A DNA stretch of 48,511 bases, from assembly GCF_021655115.1 (NCBI RefSeq), contig NZ_PPXY01000042.1, positions 1 to 48,511 on the forward strand, in the 5' to 3' direction. The DNA comes from Clostridium sp. Cult3 (lineage in GTDB: Bacteria > Bacillota > Clostridia > Tissierellales > Tepidimicrobiaceae). Position numbers and translations under genes: made by a program. The notes below the pieces were generated by a model that saw nothing but the letters and a program-made list of their open reading frames with translations, was not told where the DNA came from and ran no database searches. Of this stretch, positions 34,173 to 43,280 are shown piece after piece. Every line of letters starts with the position of its first letter. Position 1 is the stretch's first letter.

Positions 34173-35480
34173 TTATAATTCCTCTATTTTTCCTATTAAA
34201 ATATCATTTTCTTTATCAATTATATTTACGGGAAGTATTTCCCCTCTAACAGAATCCCTAGCTTTAGCCTTTACCCGTATATAATTGGTTGTATAACCTT
34301 CCATATAATCTATAGAGTTTTTGCAGTTTTCCTCAAATAATACCCCTACGGTCTTTCCTATAAATTGTTTATTGAAGTTTTCTGTAAGACTATCTCCTAG
34401 AGATATGAGTCTATTAGAACGATAATGCTTTATGTTCCCGTTAATTTGATCTTTAGATCTGCTTGCTGGGGTACCTTTTCTAGGAGAATATTTAAATACA
34501 TGGATTCGAGAAAAACCTACTTCCTTTACAAAATTATAGGTCTCCTGAAATTCCATATCCGTTTCTCCAGGAAATCCTACAATTATATCGGTAGTTATTC
34601 CTGCATTAGGCATATAGCTTCTTATTAAGCTTACTATTTCTTTGTATTGTTGAGTAGTATATTTTCTATTCATCCTCTTTAGCACCGTATCTGAGCCACT
34701 TTGTAATGAAAGGTGGAAGTGGTCACATAGTTTCCCAATTTTCACTGCTCTTTGCATAAACTGTTCATCAATTAAAGTAGGTTCTATAGAGCTCAGTCTA
34801 ATTCTTTCTATCCCGTCAATATTAGCTACTTCCCCTATTGCATCTAATAAGTTAATGGAATTTAAATCCTTTCCATAAGAAGCCACATGAATGCCAGTTA
34901 ATATGATCTCTTTGAATCCAGCATCCGACAATCTATTAGTTTCATGTATAATATCATCTAATTCCCTACTTCTTATAGGCCCCCTTGCGTATGGAATAAT
35001 ACAATAGCTACAAAATTGATTACAACCTTCCTGGATCTTTATATAAGCTCGAGTTTTAGATTTTACATCTGCTATATTCAGTTCTTCAAATTCTTTGTGT
35101 CCCTTTATGTCTTTTACTATATTTATCTTTTTGTTATTCAATATAGCCTCTTCACATAGGTCTACTATCTTATCTCTATGGGTAGTTCCAACAACAATAT
35201 CCACCCCTTCTATTTCTTCTACTTCCTTTGGTGCAACTTGAGAATAGCAGCCTACTACGGCTATGATCGAATCCCTATTTGACTTTTTTGCCCTTCTAAT
35301 AAACTGTCTTGATTTTCGATCCCCTAAATTGGTTACAGTGCAAGTATTAATTACATATATATCAGCTATTTCATCATTTTCTACTACATCATACCCTCTT
35401 TTTTCAAACAGTTCTTCCATAGCCTCAGTTTCATATTGATTTACTTTACATCCTAAGGTATAAAAAGTTACTCTATTCAT
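34173..35480 (-). CDS. mtaB: tRNA t6A37 methylthiotransferase MtaB
   Basis: A 435-residue radical-SAM methylthiotransferase. The UPF0004 domain carries three cluster cysteines (LGCKVNQYE, NTCTVTN, VGCYSQ). The radical SAM motif is CNQFCSYC (about 154-161), and a TRAM domain closes the protein. It converts t6A37 to ms2t6A37 in ANN-decoding tRNAs. Its start overlaps the rsmE stop (4 nt). Confidence 0.96.
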   Translation of the reverse strand: MNRVTFYTLGCKVNQYETEAMEELFEKRGYDVVENDEIADIYVINTCTVTNLGDRKSRQFIRRAKKSNRDSIIAVVGCYSQVAPKEVEEIEGVDIVVGTTHRDKIVDLCEEAILNNKKINIVKDIKGHKEFEELNIADVKSKTRAYIKIQEGCNQFCSYCIIPYARGPIRSRELDDIIHETNRLSDAGFKEIILTGIHVASYGKDLNSINLLDAIGEVANIDGIERIRLSSIEPTLIDEQFMQRAVKIGKLCDHFHLSLQSGSDTVLKRMNRKYTTQQYKEIVSLIRSYMPNAGITTDIIVGFPGETDMEFQETYNFVKEVGFSRIHVFKYSPRKGTPASRSKDQINGNIKHYRSNRLISLGDSLTENFNKQFIGKTVGVLFEENCKNSIDYMEGYTTNYIRVKAKARDSVRGEILPVNIIDKENDILIGKIEEL

Positions 35481-36232
35481 TTCATCACTCCTAAATCACC
35501 AAGCTCATATAAAATAATAGATGCTGCTACTAAACCTGCAGTTTCAGTCCTAAGAATTCTTGGCCCTAAAGTAATACTTTGTCCACCTATGGATTTTAGA
35601 AGGTCGATTTCTTCTTTTTCAAAGCCACCTTCTGGTCCAATAATTAAATGGACTTTTCCAGATTTTATTTTGTTTAAAGAATCCTTCAAGCTGAAGGATT
35701 CCTCAATTTCATAAGGTACTATAATGTTTTGATTGCCTTTTAGAAGTTTTAACATTTCCTCAAAATTAATAATCCTTTGAACCCTTGGCACATAATCTCT
35801 TTTGCTTTGTTTGGCAGCTTCCTCTGCAATAGTATTCCATCTATCTATTTTGGATTTCTCCTTTTTTTTATTCTTTATCTTTACTACAGTCCTATTGGTA
35901 GTTAAAGGATATATTTCCCTTACCCCTATTTCCGTAGCTTTTTGAATTATATAATCCATTTTATCTCCCTTAGCTATACCTTGATATAATGTTATATGAA
36001 TAGGAGGTTCACTTTTCCCTTTAAAACTTTCAACTACCTTTCCAACTACTAAATCCGGTTTAATTTCTAGTATCTCACATATATAAACCCATCCCCCAGA
36101 GGAAATTTCTATTATGTCACTGGGTTTTAACCTTAGTACATCTTTAATATGCTTTACATCCTTGCCTACAATTTCTATTATATTTTCATGGATCTGTTTT
36201 CCATCTACAAAAAATCTGTGCATGCTATTCAC
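35477..36232 (-). CDS. rsmE: 16S rRNA (uracil1498-N3)-methyltransferase
   Basis: A 251-residue SPOUT-family enzyme: an N-terminal PUA-like part (MHRFFVDGKQI), KGDKMDYIIQKATEIGV, and the knot motif IIGPEGGFEKEEI with LGPRILRTETA. It methylates U1498 of 16S rRNA. It overlaps prmA upstream (8 nt) and mtaB downstream (4 nt). The start could also be the second Met (35477 frame, MHRFF), 3 codons in. Confidence 0.96.
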   Translation of the reverse strand: MNSMHRFFVDGKQIHENIIEIVGKDVKHIKDVLRLKPSDIIEISSGGWVYICEILEIKPDLVVGKVVESFKGKSEPPIHITLYQGIAKGDKMDYIIQKATEIGVREIYPLTTNRTVVKIKNKKKEKSKIDRWNTIAEEAAKQSKRDYVPRVQRIINFEEMLKLLKGNQNIIVPYEIEESFSLKDSLNKIKSGKVHLIIGPEGGFEKEEIDLLKSIGGQSITLGPRILRTETAGLVAASIILYELGDLGVMK

Positions 36233-37172
36233 CCTGTCCCTTTGTGGATACTATAGCTGCCCAATCCCCCATAATTTTTACTTCTAGCACTTGAAAATCA
36301 TTTTTTTCCAAGGCATCAGTAACCATATCTACCTTTTCTGTTATTATTCCTGATGCAATGAATATTCCAGACTCTGATAAATAGGATTCAATAGAGTTTA
36401 TTAAATCAACGATCACTTCCGCAATAATATTAGATACTATAATATCTGCTTTTCCTTCCACCGCTTCTAGTAAATTTCCAGCTTTTATTTTTACTACATT
36501 ATCTACTCCATTGGATTTTACATTTTCTCTAGAAACCCTGACACTTAGTTCATCTAAATCTACGCCTATTACCTCCCGAGCACCCAATTTAGCTGCCGCT
36601 ATACTTAATATTCCGCTACCCGTTCCTATATCATATACTCTATAACCTTTTCTAACGTATTTTTCAAGAATTTCTATACACATAATGGTAGTTTCATGGG
36701 TTCCCGTACCGAAGGCCATGCCTGGATCCAATTCAATAATAAGCTCTTCATCTTCCTTTTCATAGTTTTCCCAGGTTGGTTTAATTACAATTCTTTCGCC
36801 AATTTTAGTAGGTTTGTAATATTTTTTCCACGCTTCTGCCCAATCCTTTTCGTATACTTCTGTTATCGTAACTTGACCTAAAGCTTTACCAAATTCTTTG
36901 TGAATGTTTCGTTCAATATTATCTCTAATAAGTTCTATCTTATCCATTAGATCTTCGCTTTCTGGGAAATAGGCTTTTATTATTACTTCTTCATAGTCCT
37001 GCTTAATAAGACTTGGATCTATAAAATCCCAATCCCCCTCTGATTGTTGGAATGCCAATATGTCCTTAGGATCTTCAATAGCTAAACCTGTTACCCCTAA
37101 GTCATACATAATATTTGCCACTATTTCCTCCGCTTCAGTAGTAGTTTTGATTTGAACTTCAATCCATTTCAT
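36225..37172 (-). CDS. prmA: Ribosomal protein L11 methyltransferase
   Basis: About 315 residues: an N-terminal substrate-recognition domain (MKWIEVQIKTTTEAEE) and a SAM domain with YDIGTGSGILSIAAAKLGA and IVSNIIAEV. It trimethylates L11. GTG 37181 is also in frame, but ATG 37172 gives the usual family start. The dnaJ terminator at 37240-37271 is just upstream, so a local promoter must lie in the short gap; I could not pick it. Confidence 0.95.
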   Translation of the reverse strand: MKWIEVQIKTTTEAEEIVANIMYDLGVTGLAIEDPKDILAFQQSEGDWDFIDPSLIKQDYEEVIIKAYFPESEDLMDKIELIRDNIERNIHKEFGKALGQVTITEVYEKDWAEAWKKYYKPTKIGERIVIKPTWENYEKEDEELIIELDPGMAFGTGTHETTIMCIEILEKYVRKGYRVYDIGTGSGILSIAAAKLGAREVIGVDLDELSVRVSRENVKSNGVDNVVKIKAGNLLEAVEGKADIIVSNIIAEVIVDLINSIESYLSESGIFIASGIITEKVDMVTDALEKNDFQVLEVKIMGDWAAIVSTKGQGE

Positions 37173-37239
37173 GACCTTCACATCCTTTTTATGAATCTCA
37201 AAATATTATACCCTAAATTGCTGAGGATTACCACAGCCT

Positions 37240-37271
37240 AAAAAAACAATCACTCCATTATCGAGTGATTG
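37240..37271 (-). terminator. Intrinsic terminator after dnaJ
   Basis: A 9-bp stem CAATCACTC/GAGTGATTG (37247-37255 with 37263-37271) is followed by seven U on the minus strand (37240-37246). It ends the hrcA-grpE-dnaK-dnaJ operon. Confidence 0.92.
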
Positions 37272-37272
37272 A

Positions 37273-38391
37273 CTAATTACCAAAGGCATCTTTCACCTTG
37301 TCAAAAAATCCTTTTTTGACTTCCTTGTGGTATTCTCCACCTTCTTTAGCAAACTCCTTTAGAAGCTCTTTTTGTTTGTTAGTTAGACCTTTTGGCACCT
37401 GTACTTCCACTGTAAAGTATAGATCTCCTTTGCCAACTCCTCTTACATTTGGTACTCCTTTGTTTTTTAATCTAAATTGGGTTCCTGTCTGAGTACCTTC
37501 CGATATGGTATAGTTTACTATTCCATCTAGGGTGGGTACTTCTATCTCCGCACCAAGAGCTGCGTCGGTAAAGGAAATAGGTACAGTTAGATATATGTTA
37601 TTTCCTTCTCTTTCGAAAACTTCATGCTCTCTTACATTTATATATATAAATAAGTCTCCTGGTGGACCACCTCTTTCTCCCATCTCTCCTTCTCCACGAA
37701 TAGATATAATAGAACCTGTATCTACACCAGCAGGAACTTTTACTTTTATCTTTTTATTTTTTATCTCCTTACCCGTTCCAGAACATACTGTACATTTTTC
37801 TTTGATTATCTCCCCTGTACCATTACATTGATCACAGGTAGCTACCCTAACAAATTGTCCAAAAGGGCTTTGTTGAGCATATCTTACTTCCCCAGTTCCA
37901 TGACATTTGCTACAGGTCTCTTTACTGCTGCCTGGTTTAACACCTGTACCATCACAAGTTTCGCAATGCTCAGTTTTCCTTATTTGTATCTCTTTTTCCA
38001 CTCCAAAAACTGCTTCAGTAAATTCCAAATCTAGATTATATCTTAAATCTGCTCCCCTTACTGGCCCCTTCCTTCTAGAAGAAGTCTGGGTAAAGCCACC
38101 ACCAAATATATCAAATATATCATCGAATATATCACCAAATCCACCAAAATCCTGACTATATCCTCCTTGCCCATTTACTCCGGCATGACCAAATGCATCA
38201 TATCTCCTTCTTTTTTCTGTATCGCTTAGAACCTCATAAGCCTCGTTTATCTCCTTGAATTTTTGTTCCGCTTCCTTATCATCGGGATTTAGATCAGGAT
38301 GATATTTTTTTGCCAGGGTTCTAAAAGAAGATTTTATTTCATCTTGACTGGCATCTTTTGATATATTCAATATTTCATAGTAATCTCTCAA
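37273..38391 (-). CDS. dnaJ: Chaperone DnaJ
   Basis: About 372 residues: J domain with HPD (KKYHPDLNPDD), a G/F-rich linker, four zinc repeats (CETCDGTG, CSKCHGTG, CDQCNGTG, CTVCSGTG) and the C-terminal substrate-binding barrels. It stimulates DnaK ATPase. The frame opens with GTG at 38400. TTG 38391 lies 6 nt after AGGTG and gives the family start RDYYEIL, so it is slightly preferred. Confidence 0.96.
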   Translation of the reverse strand: MRDYYEILNISKDASQDEIKSSFRTLAKKYHPDLNPDDKEAEQKFKEINEAYEVLSDTEKRRRYDAFGHAGVNGQGGYSQDFGGFGDIFDDIFDIFGGGFTQTSSRRKGPVRGADLRYNLDLEFTEAVFGVEKEIQIRKTEHCETCDGTGVKPGSSKETCSKCHGTGEVRYAQQSPFGQFVRVATCDQCNGTGEIIKEKCTVCSGTGKEIKNKKIKVKVPAGVDTGSIISIRGEGEMGERGGPPGDLFIYINVREHEVFEREGNNIYLTVPISFTDAALGAEIEVPTLDGIVNYTISEGTQTGTQFRLKNKGVPNVRGVGKGDLYFTVEVQVPKGLTNKQKELLKEFAKEGGEYHKEVKKGFFDKVKDAFGN

Positions 38392-38433
38392 TCTATACAC
38401 CTGCCTTCAGTTATAACTATCAATAATTCTATC

Positions 38434-38474
38434 AAAATTCAAAGCTAAATCCAAGGGATTTAGCTTTGAATTTT
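38434..38474 (-). terminator. Hairpin between dnaK and dnaJ (possible partial terminator)
   Basis: A 19-bp perfect stem (38434-38452 with 38456-38474) with a 3-nt loop lies just after the dnaK stop. On the minus strand the stem ends in UUUU, with few U after it. It may lower dnaJ expression relative to dnaK or protect the dnaK mRNA 3' end. Confidence 0.6.
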
Positions 38475-38480
38475 TAAAAT

Positions 38481-40304
38481 CTATTCGTCATCGTCTACTA
38501 CTTCATAATCAGCATCTACTACATCGTCATCGCCATCACCCGAATTCTCTGGGTCGGCACTTTGTCCTCCAGTTTGTTCATACATCTTTTGAGATATAGT
38601 ATAGAATTCTTGAGTTAGCTCTTCTGTCTTGTTTTTAATTTCTTCTGCATCATCACCTTCTAAGGCTTTTTTAAGCTCTTCTAGTTTAGACTCAACTTTA
38701 TCTTTTTCATCTTGAGTAATCTTATCTCCTAGCTCACCTAAAATCTTTTCCGTTTGATATACCATTGAGTCAGCATTGTTTCTTATTTCGATGGCTTCTT
38801 TTTTCTTTTTATCTTCTTCCGCAAATTTTTCTGCTTCCTTTACCTTCTTATCTATTTCGTCATCAGATAAATTAGTTGAAGCTGTAATAGTAATCTTTTG
38901 TTCTTTTCCAGTGCCTAAATCCTTAGCTGATACATTTACTATGCCATTAGCATCTATATCAAAGGTAACCTCTATCTGTGGTACTCCTCTTGGTGCTGGT
39001 GGTATACCTGTTAACTGGAATCTACCTAGAGTAATATTGTCACTAGCCATCTGTCTTTCCCCTTGGAGCACATGAATGTCAACTGAAGTTTGGTTATCAG
39101 CAGCCGTAGTAAATACTTGAGACTTTCTAGTAGGTATTGTCGTATTTCTTTCGATTAATCTAGTCGTTACTCCACCTAAGGTTTCTATACCAAGAGATAG
39201 TGGAGTTACGTCTAATAGTAGTAAATCCTTAACTTCTCCACTTAAGACTCCACCTTGAATTGCTGCCCCTATAGCTACACATTCGTCAGGATTAATATCC
39301 TTTTGTGGATCCTTTCCTATTAATTTCTTAACAGCCTCTTGTACTGCAGGTATCCTAGTAGAACCTCCTACCAATATTACCTTTTCTATATCATTAGGAT
39401 TAAGGCCTGCATCCTTTAAAGCTAATCTTATAGGTTCTAATGTCTTTTCTACTAGATGCGAAGTCAATTCTTCAAATTTAGCTCTAGTAATATCCATGTT
39501 TAAATGGATTGGACCAGAGGCTGTTGCAGTTATAAATGGTAGGTTAATATTTGTTGACATAGTAGAAGATAGCTCTTTTTTAGCCTTCTCTGCTGCCTCT
39601 TTCAACCTTTGCAAGGACATAGTATCATCCCTTAAATCAACGCCATTTTCCTTTTTAAACTCTTCTGCTATAAAATCCATTAAGGCTTGATCAAAATCAT
39701 CTCCACCTAAATGATTGTTACCACGAGTTGCCAATACTTCAAATACCCCATCTCCTATTTCCAAGATGGAAACGTCGAAGGTTCCTCCACCTAGGTCAAA
39801 TACCATGATCTTATGTTGCCCTTCGCCTTTATCCATACCATAGGCAAGAGCAGCTGCTGTTGGCTCATTGATTATCCTCTGTACATTTAACCCTGCTATC
39901 CTTCCTGCATCTTTTGTCGCTTGTCTTTGACTATCGGTGAAATAGGCTGGAACTGTAATTACTGCATCGGTTATGGTTTCACCTAAGTAATTCTCCACAT
40001 CGGTCTTAATCTTTTGCAACACCATAGCTGAAATATCCTGTGGAGTATAATCCTTTCCATCTATGTTCTTCTTATAATCTTTTCCCATTTCTCTCTTAAT
40101 AGACATAATGGTCCTATCCGGATTGGTAATTGCTTGCCTTTTGGCAGTTTCTCCTGCTAACCTCTCCCCATCCTTAGTAAAGGCTACTACTGATGGTGTC
40201 GTTCTATTCCCTTCTGCATTTGGGATTATAATAGGTTCTCCACCTTCTATTACGGCTACACATGAGTTGGTAGTCCCTAAATCAATACCAATTATTTTTC
40301 CCAT
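38481..40304 (-). CDS. dnaK: Chaperone DnaK (Hsp70)
   Basis: 607 residues. The actin-like ATPase opens with [17 protein letters not shown] and has [19 protein letters not shown] and [13 protein letters not shown]. The linker [13 protein letters not shown] leads to the substrate-binding domain, and the tail is acidic ([16 protein letters not shown]). It works with DnaJ and GrpE, encoded around it. The ATG follows AAGGAGGAATTC. Confidence 0.98.
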   Translation of the reverse strand: MGKIIGIDLGTTNSCVAVIEGGEPIIIPNAEGNRTTPSVVAFTKDGERLAGETAKRQAITNPDRTIMSIKREMGKDYKKNIDGKDYTPQDISAMVLQKIKTDVENYLGETITDAVITVPAYFTDSQRQATKDAGRIAGLNVQRIINEPTAAALAYGMDKGEGQHKIMVFDLGGGTFDVSILEIGDGVFEVLATRGNNHLGGDDFDQALMDFIAEEFKKENGVDLRDDTMSLQRLKEAAEKAKKELSSTMSTNINLPFITATASGPIHLNMDITRAKFEELTSHLVEKTLEPIRLALKDAGLNPNDIEKVILVGGSTRIPAVQEAVKKLIGKDPQKDINPDECVAIGAAIQGGVLSGEVKDLLLLDVTPLSLGIETLGGVTTRLIERNTTIPTRKSQVFTTAADNQTSVDIHVLQGERQMASDNITLGRFQLTGIPPAPRGVPQIEVTFDIDANGIVNVSAKDLGTGKEQKITITASTNLSDDEIDKKVKEAEKFAEEDKKKKEAIEIRNNADSMVYQTEKILGELGDKITQDEKDKVESKLEELKKALEGDDAEEIKNKTEELTQEFYTISQKMYEQTGGQSADPENSGDGDDDVVDADYEVVDDDE

Positions 40305-40329
40305 ATGAATTCCTCCTTAAAATATTGTA

Positions 40330-40881
40330 TTATTTAGCTACCTTAACCATACTTGGTCTGATAACTTTATCATTTAACATATATCCTTTTTGTAATACTT
40401 CTAGTACAGTTCCTTCCTCTTTGTCTTCTGTTTCTTCCATAAATACTGCATGATGCAGATTAGGGTCAAAAACCTTGCCTATGCATTGGATTTCACAGAG
40501 TCCATTGTCTTTAAGCACTCCTAAGAATTGTTCATATATCATATTGACCCCTTGGTAGAAACCATCTTTCTCTTCTACACTATCTAGGGCTCTTTCAAAA
40601 TTATCTAGTATAGGCAATAGTTGATTTATTAAATCCTCTGTGGCATAGGCAAACATACTCTCTCGGTCCTTCTCAACTCTATTCTTATAGTTCATAAAGT
40701 CAGCCTGTAACCTTAAAAGCCTATTTGTTAGTTCTTCGATTTCTTTGTCCTTTTCTTCTAACTGGCCATCTAAGCCTTCGTCTGTTTCTTCATCTGTTGC
40801 TTCCTTTAAATCCTGTTCTTCTTCAATTTCTGATACATCCTCCTTTAACTCTTCCTTTGTGATTTCTTCCTTCCTTTCCAT
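40330..40881 (-). CDS. grpE: Nucleotide exchange factor GrpE
   Basis: 183 residues: an acidic, disordered N-terminus and long coiled coil (residues about 1-75), then the GrpE core (NYKNRVEKDRE, LLPILDNFERAL, HHAVFMEETED, GYMLNDKVIRPSMVKV). It releases ADP from DnaK. It is preceded by hrcA and followed by dnaK within 25 nt. Confidence 0.97.
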   Translation of the reverse strand: MERKEEITKEELKEDVSEIEEEQDLKEATDEETDEGLDGQLEEKDKEIEELTNRLLRLQADFMNYKNRVEKDRESMFAYATEDLINQLLPILDNFERALDSVEEKDGFYQGVNMIYEQFLGVLKDNGLCEIQCIGKVFDPNLHHAVFMEETEDKEEGTVLEVLQKGYMLNDKVIRPSMVKVAK

Positions 40882-40933
40882 TTCATCACCTCTTACTTGC
40901 TCATCTAATACTTATATAGAGTAATACACTCAA

Positions 40934-41974
40934 TTATCTGCCTACTAACATTTCTAGTATTTCTGTTAGATTTACTGAAAATAACTTCAAAGCGTTTATC
41001 ACCATAGGATAGTCCATCCTAGTAGGTCCTATAACACCAATTTTCCCAATGATTACATCGCCTAGTTTATAAGTGGTGGTTATTAGAGTGCACTCCTTTA
41101 TTGGATCATATATATTTTCATTCCCTATGGTGATTTCAATACCATTTTCTCTGGAATTGTTTAAGAGCATATCTGCTAGTAACTCTTTGTCTTCTATAAA
41201 AGATATAAAAGATTTTGCTTTATCTAGATCTTTATATTCAGGAAAATCAAATATTTTATTGACTCCATCAGCATATACTTCTACACTATCAATATCATTA
41301 AAGGTTTTGTTGATTATAGGTATTATATTATCTATTATCCCCTTATAATCATACATCTCTTTAAATATGTTGTTATCCATTTCCTTTCCTATTTCCTCTA
41401 TGGTAAGACCCTTTAGTTTATTGTTTAAAAAGTTGGATATGACTACCAGTTGGTCATCATTAATTTTTTCATCTAATCTAAATATAGTGTTTTTTACAAT
41501 GCCTGAGTCATTTACCAGTACCAATAATATTTCTATATCGCCTATAGGTATTAACTGTATATGTTTTAGCTTACTTTTCTTTAATTGAGGTGATAGTGCT
41601 AGTGCAGTATAGCTAGTAATTGCAGACAATACTTTGGCAGAGTTTTGGATTAATTGATCTATTTCACTGGATTCGCCAACTAATACCTTCTTTATCTCCT
41701 CTTTCTTTTTCATATCCATTTTCAATCTTTCCGCTTTTAGTAGTTGATTTACGTATAATCTATAAGCTTTGTCTGAAGGTACTCTCCCAGCTGATGTATG
41801 AGGTTTATTTAAGTATCCTAAATCCTCCAAGTCAGACATTTCATTTCTTATGGTAGCTGAACTAACGCCTAAATCATATTGCTTAGATATAGTTCTTGAA
41901 CCAATGGGTTCTGCACTTATTATATAGCTATTAATAATAGCATGAAGTACTTTTATTTTTCTATCATCCAACAT
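40934..41974 (-). CDS. hrcA: Heat-inducible repressor HrcA
   Basis: 346 residues: an N-terminal winged helix (VLHAIINSYIISAEPIGSRT, GVSSATIRNEMSDLEDLGYL, HTSAGRVPSDKAYR), a GAF-like dimerisation domain, and the end GVIGPTRMDYPMVINAL. It represses its own operon through the CIRCE element directly upstream, with GroEL assisting folding in the classical model. The ATG follows GAGGTGATA. Confidence 0.97.
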   Translation of the reverse strand: MLDDRKIKVLHAIINSYIISAEPIGSRTISKQYDLGVSSATIRNEMSDLEDLGYLNKPHTSAGRVPSDKAYRLYVNQLLKAERLKMDMKKKEEIKKVLVGESSEIDQLIQNSAKVLSAITSYTALALSPQLKKSKLKHIQLIPIGDIEILLVLVNDSGIVKNTIFRLDEKINDDQLVVISNFLNNKLKGLTIEEIGKEMDNNIFKEMYDYKGIIDNIIPIINKTFNDIDSVEVYADGVNKIFDFPEYKDLDKAKSFISFIEDKELLADMLLNNSRENGIEITIGNENIYDPIKECTLITTTYKLGDVIIGKIGVIGPTRMDYPMVINALKLFSVNLTEILEMLVGR

Positions 41975-42008
41975 ATTATCACCTCAGTTTTTATGTTTTG
42001 GATGCTTG

Positions 42009-42035
42009 TTAGCACTCGTTAAGCTTGAGTGCTAA
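42009..42035. promoter_or_regulatory. CIRCE operator (HrcA binding site)
   Basis: The perfect canonical inverted repeat TTAGCACTC-N9-GAGTGCTAA lies 35 nt before hrcA, at the expected transcription start. It is the heat-shock operator of the hrcA-grpE-dnaK-dnaJ operon. Confidence 0.97.
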
Positions 42036-42039
42036 TTTA

Positions 42040-42068
42040 AAGTTACCACTAGTCAGGAGTTTTGTCAA
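42040..42068 (-). promoter_or_regulatory. Promoter of the hrcA operon
   Basis: The minus strand reads TTGACA (42063-42068), 17 nt, TAACTT (42040-42045), with an extended TGG before the -10. CIRCE begins 4 nt downstream, so bound HrcA would block initiation. Confidence 0.75.
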
Positions 42069-42088
42069 TACCTTTTTAATATATTATT

Positions 42089-43225
42089 CTAAGGTAATAG
42101 ATCTACATATACGATATTGGACAGATCTAACCCCAAAGGAGTAAATCTTATCCATCTTTCATCCATATATATTAGACCTTGATTTTCATATTTATTAAAT
42201 ACATCTCCATAGATTGAATCTACTGATGTATGAAACCTATGAATAAATTCTTGTTTATCTATTCCTTTTGTAAGTCTAAGACCCATTATTAAATATTCAG
42301 CAATCTCCATTTCTCTACTTATCTTTTCTTCACCAGCTATAGGTAATCTACGTTGCTTAAGGTTTTTATAATAGTCCTTAAAATTTTCGTAATTCCAAAA
42401 TCTTTTATGAGCTACATTGGAATGGGCTGCTATACCAAAACCAATATAAGGCCTCAATTCCCAATAGGTTAAATTATGTTTACACTGGAATCCCTTCTTA
42501 GAAAAATTGGATATCTCATAATGTTCATAGCTATTTTCCTTTAGTAATTCCACCCCTCTATGATACATATACCTTTCTGTATCTTCATCAGGTAATTCTA
42601 TCTTGCCTTCTTGATAGAACCTTTTCATCAAAGTATTTTCTTCTAATATTAGGCTATAGTAGGATATATGTTCTACACCTAGTTTTATGATCTCCTTTAA
42701 GGTTGTTTCACAATGATGAATGGTTTGATTTGGTAAACCAAATATTAAATCCACATTTACATTATCAAATCCCAAGTTTCTTATAGTCTCATAATTTTTA
42801 TAAAAATCCAAAGAATTATGAATCCTTCCTATGTCCTTTAAAAGGCTATCGTCTAAGGACTGTACACCAAGACTAATTCTGTTTATCCCAAGGGCTTTAT
42901 AGCTCTTTAGTTTTTGTTCGCATAATGTTCCAGGATTGGCTTCTATAGTTATCTCCTCTACCTCCTCTGTGTTAAAGTTTTTGTAAATAAAATGTAATAC
43001 TTTAGCTATAAGTTTATCTTCAATACAAGAGGGAGTGCCGCCTCCTAGAAATATGGTTTTTATAGTGTATTCCTTTAATATTTCTCTGTAAAGCTCCATT
43101 TCCAGTATGAGAAAATCTATATACTCATCTATTTTATCTGTAGATTGGGGATAGGAAATAAAGTCACAGTAATAGCATTTACTAATACAAAAGGGGATGT
43201 GGATATATACGCCTATTTCTTTCAT
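42089..43225 (-). CDS. hemW: Heme chaperone HemW (radical SAM)
   Basis: 378 residues. The radical SAM motif in HIPFCISKCYYCDF (CxxxCxxC), then FLGGGTPS and the C-terminal HemW domain with TERYMYHRGVELL. HemW, formerly called coproporphyrinogen oxidase HemN-like, carries heme to respiratory enzymes. It follows lepA after a hairpin and precedes hrcA, the conserved order. The ATG follows AGGAGG. Confidence 0.94.
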   Translation of the reverse strand: MKEIGVYIHIPFCISKCYYCDFISYPQSTDKIDEYIDFLILEMELYREILKEYTIKTIFLGGGTPSCIEDKLIAKVLHFIYKNFNTEEVEEITIEANPGTLCEQKLKSYKALGINRISLGVQSLDDSLLKDIGRIHNSLDFYKNYETIRNLGFDNVNVDLIFGLPNQTIHHCETTLKEIIKLGVEHISYYSLILEENTLMKRFYQEGKIELPDEDTERYMYHRGVELLKENSYEHYEISNFSKKGFQCKHNLTYWELRPYIGFGIAAHSNVAHKRFWNYENFKDYYKNLKQRRLPIAGEEKISREMEIAEYLIMGLRLTKGIDKQEFIHRFHTSVDSIYGDVFNKYENQGLIYMDERWIRFTPLGLDLSNIVYVDLLP

Positions 43226-43257
43226 ACAAATCCTCCTAAAAAAATTTAGATAAATTT

Positions 43258-43279
43258 AATGCACACCTAGGTGTGCATT
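43258..43279. terminator. 22-bp palindromic hairpin between lepA and hemW
   Basis: The perfect palindrome AATGCACACC/GGTGTGCATT lies right after the lepA stop. On the minus strand it is followed by AAATTTATCT, a poor U tract. Probably a leaky terminator. Confidence 0.6.
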
Positions 43280-43280
43280 A

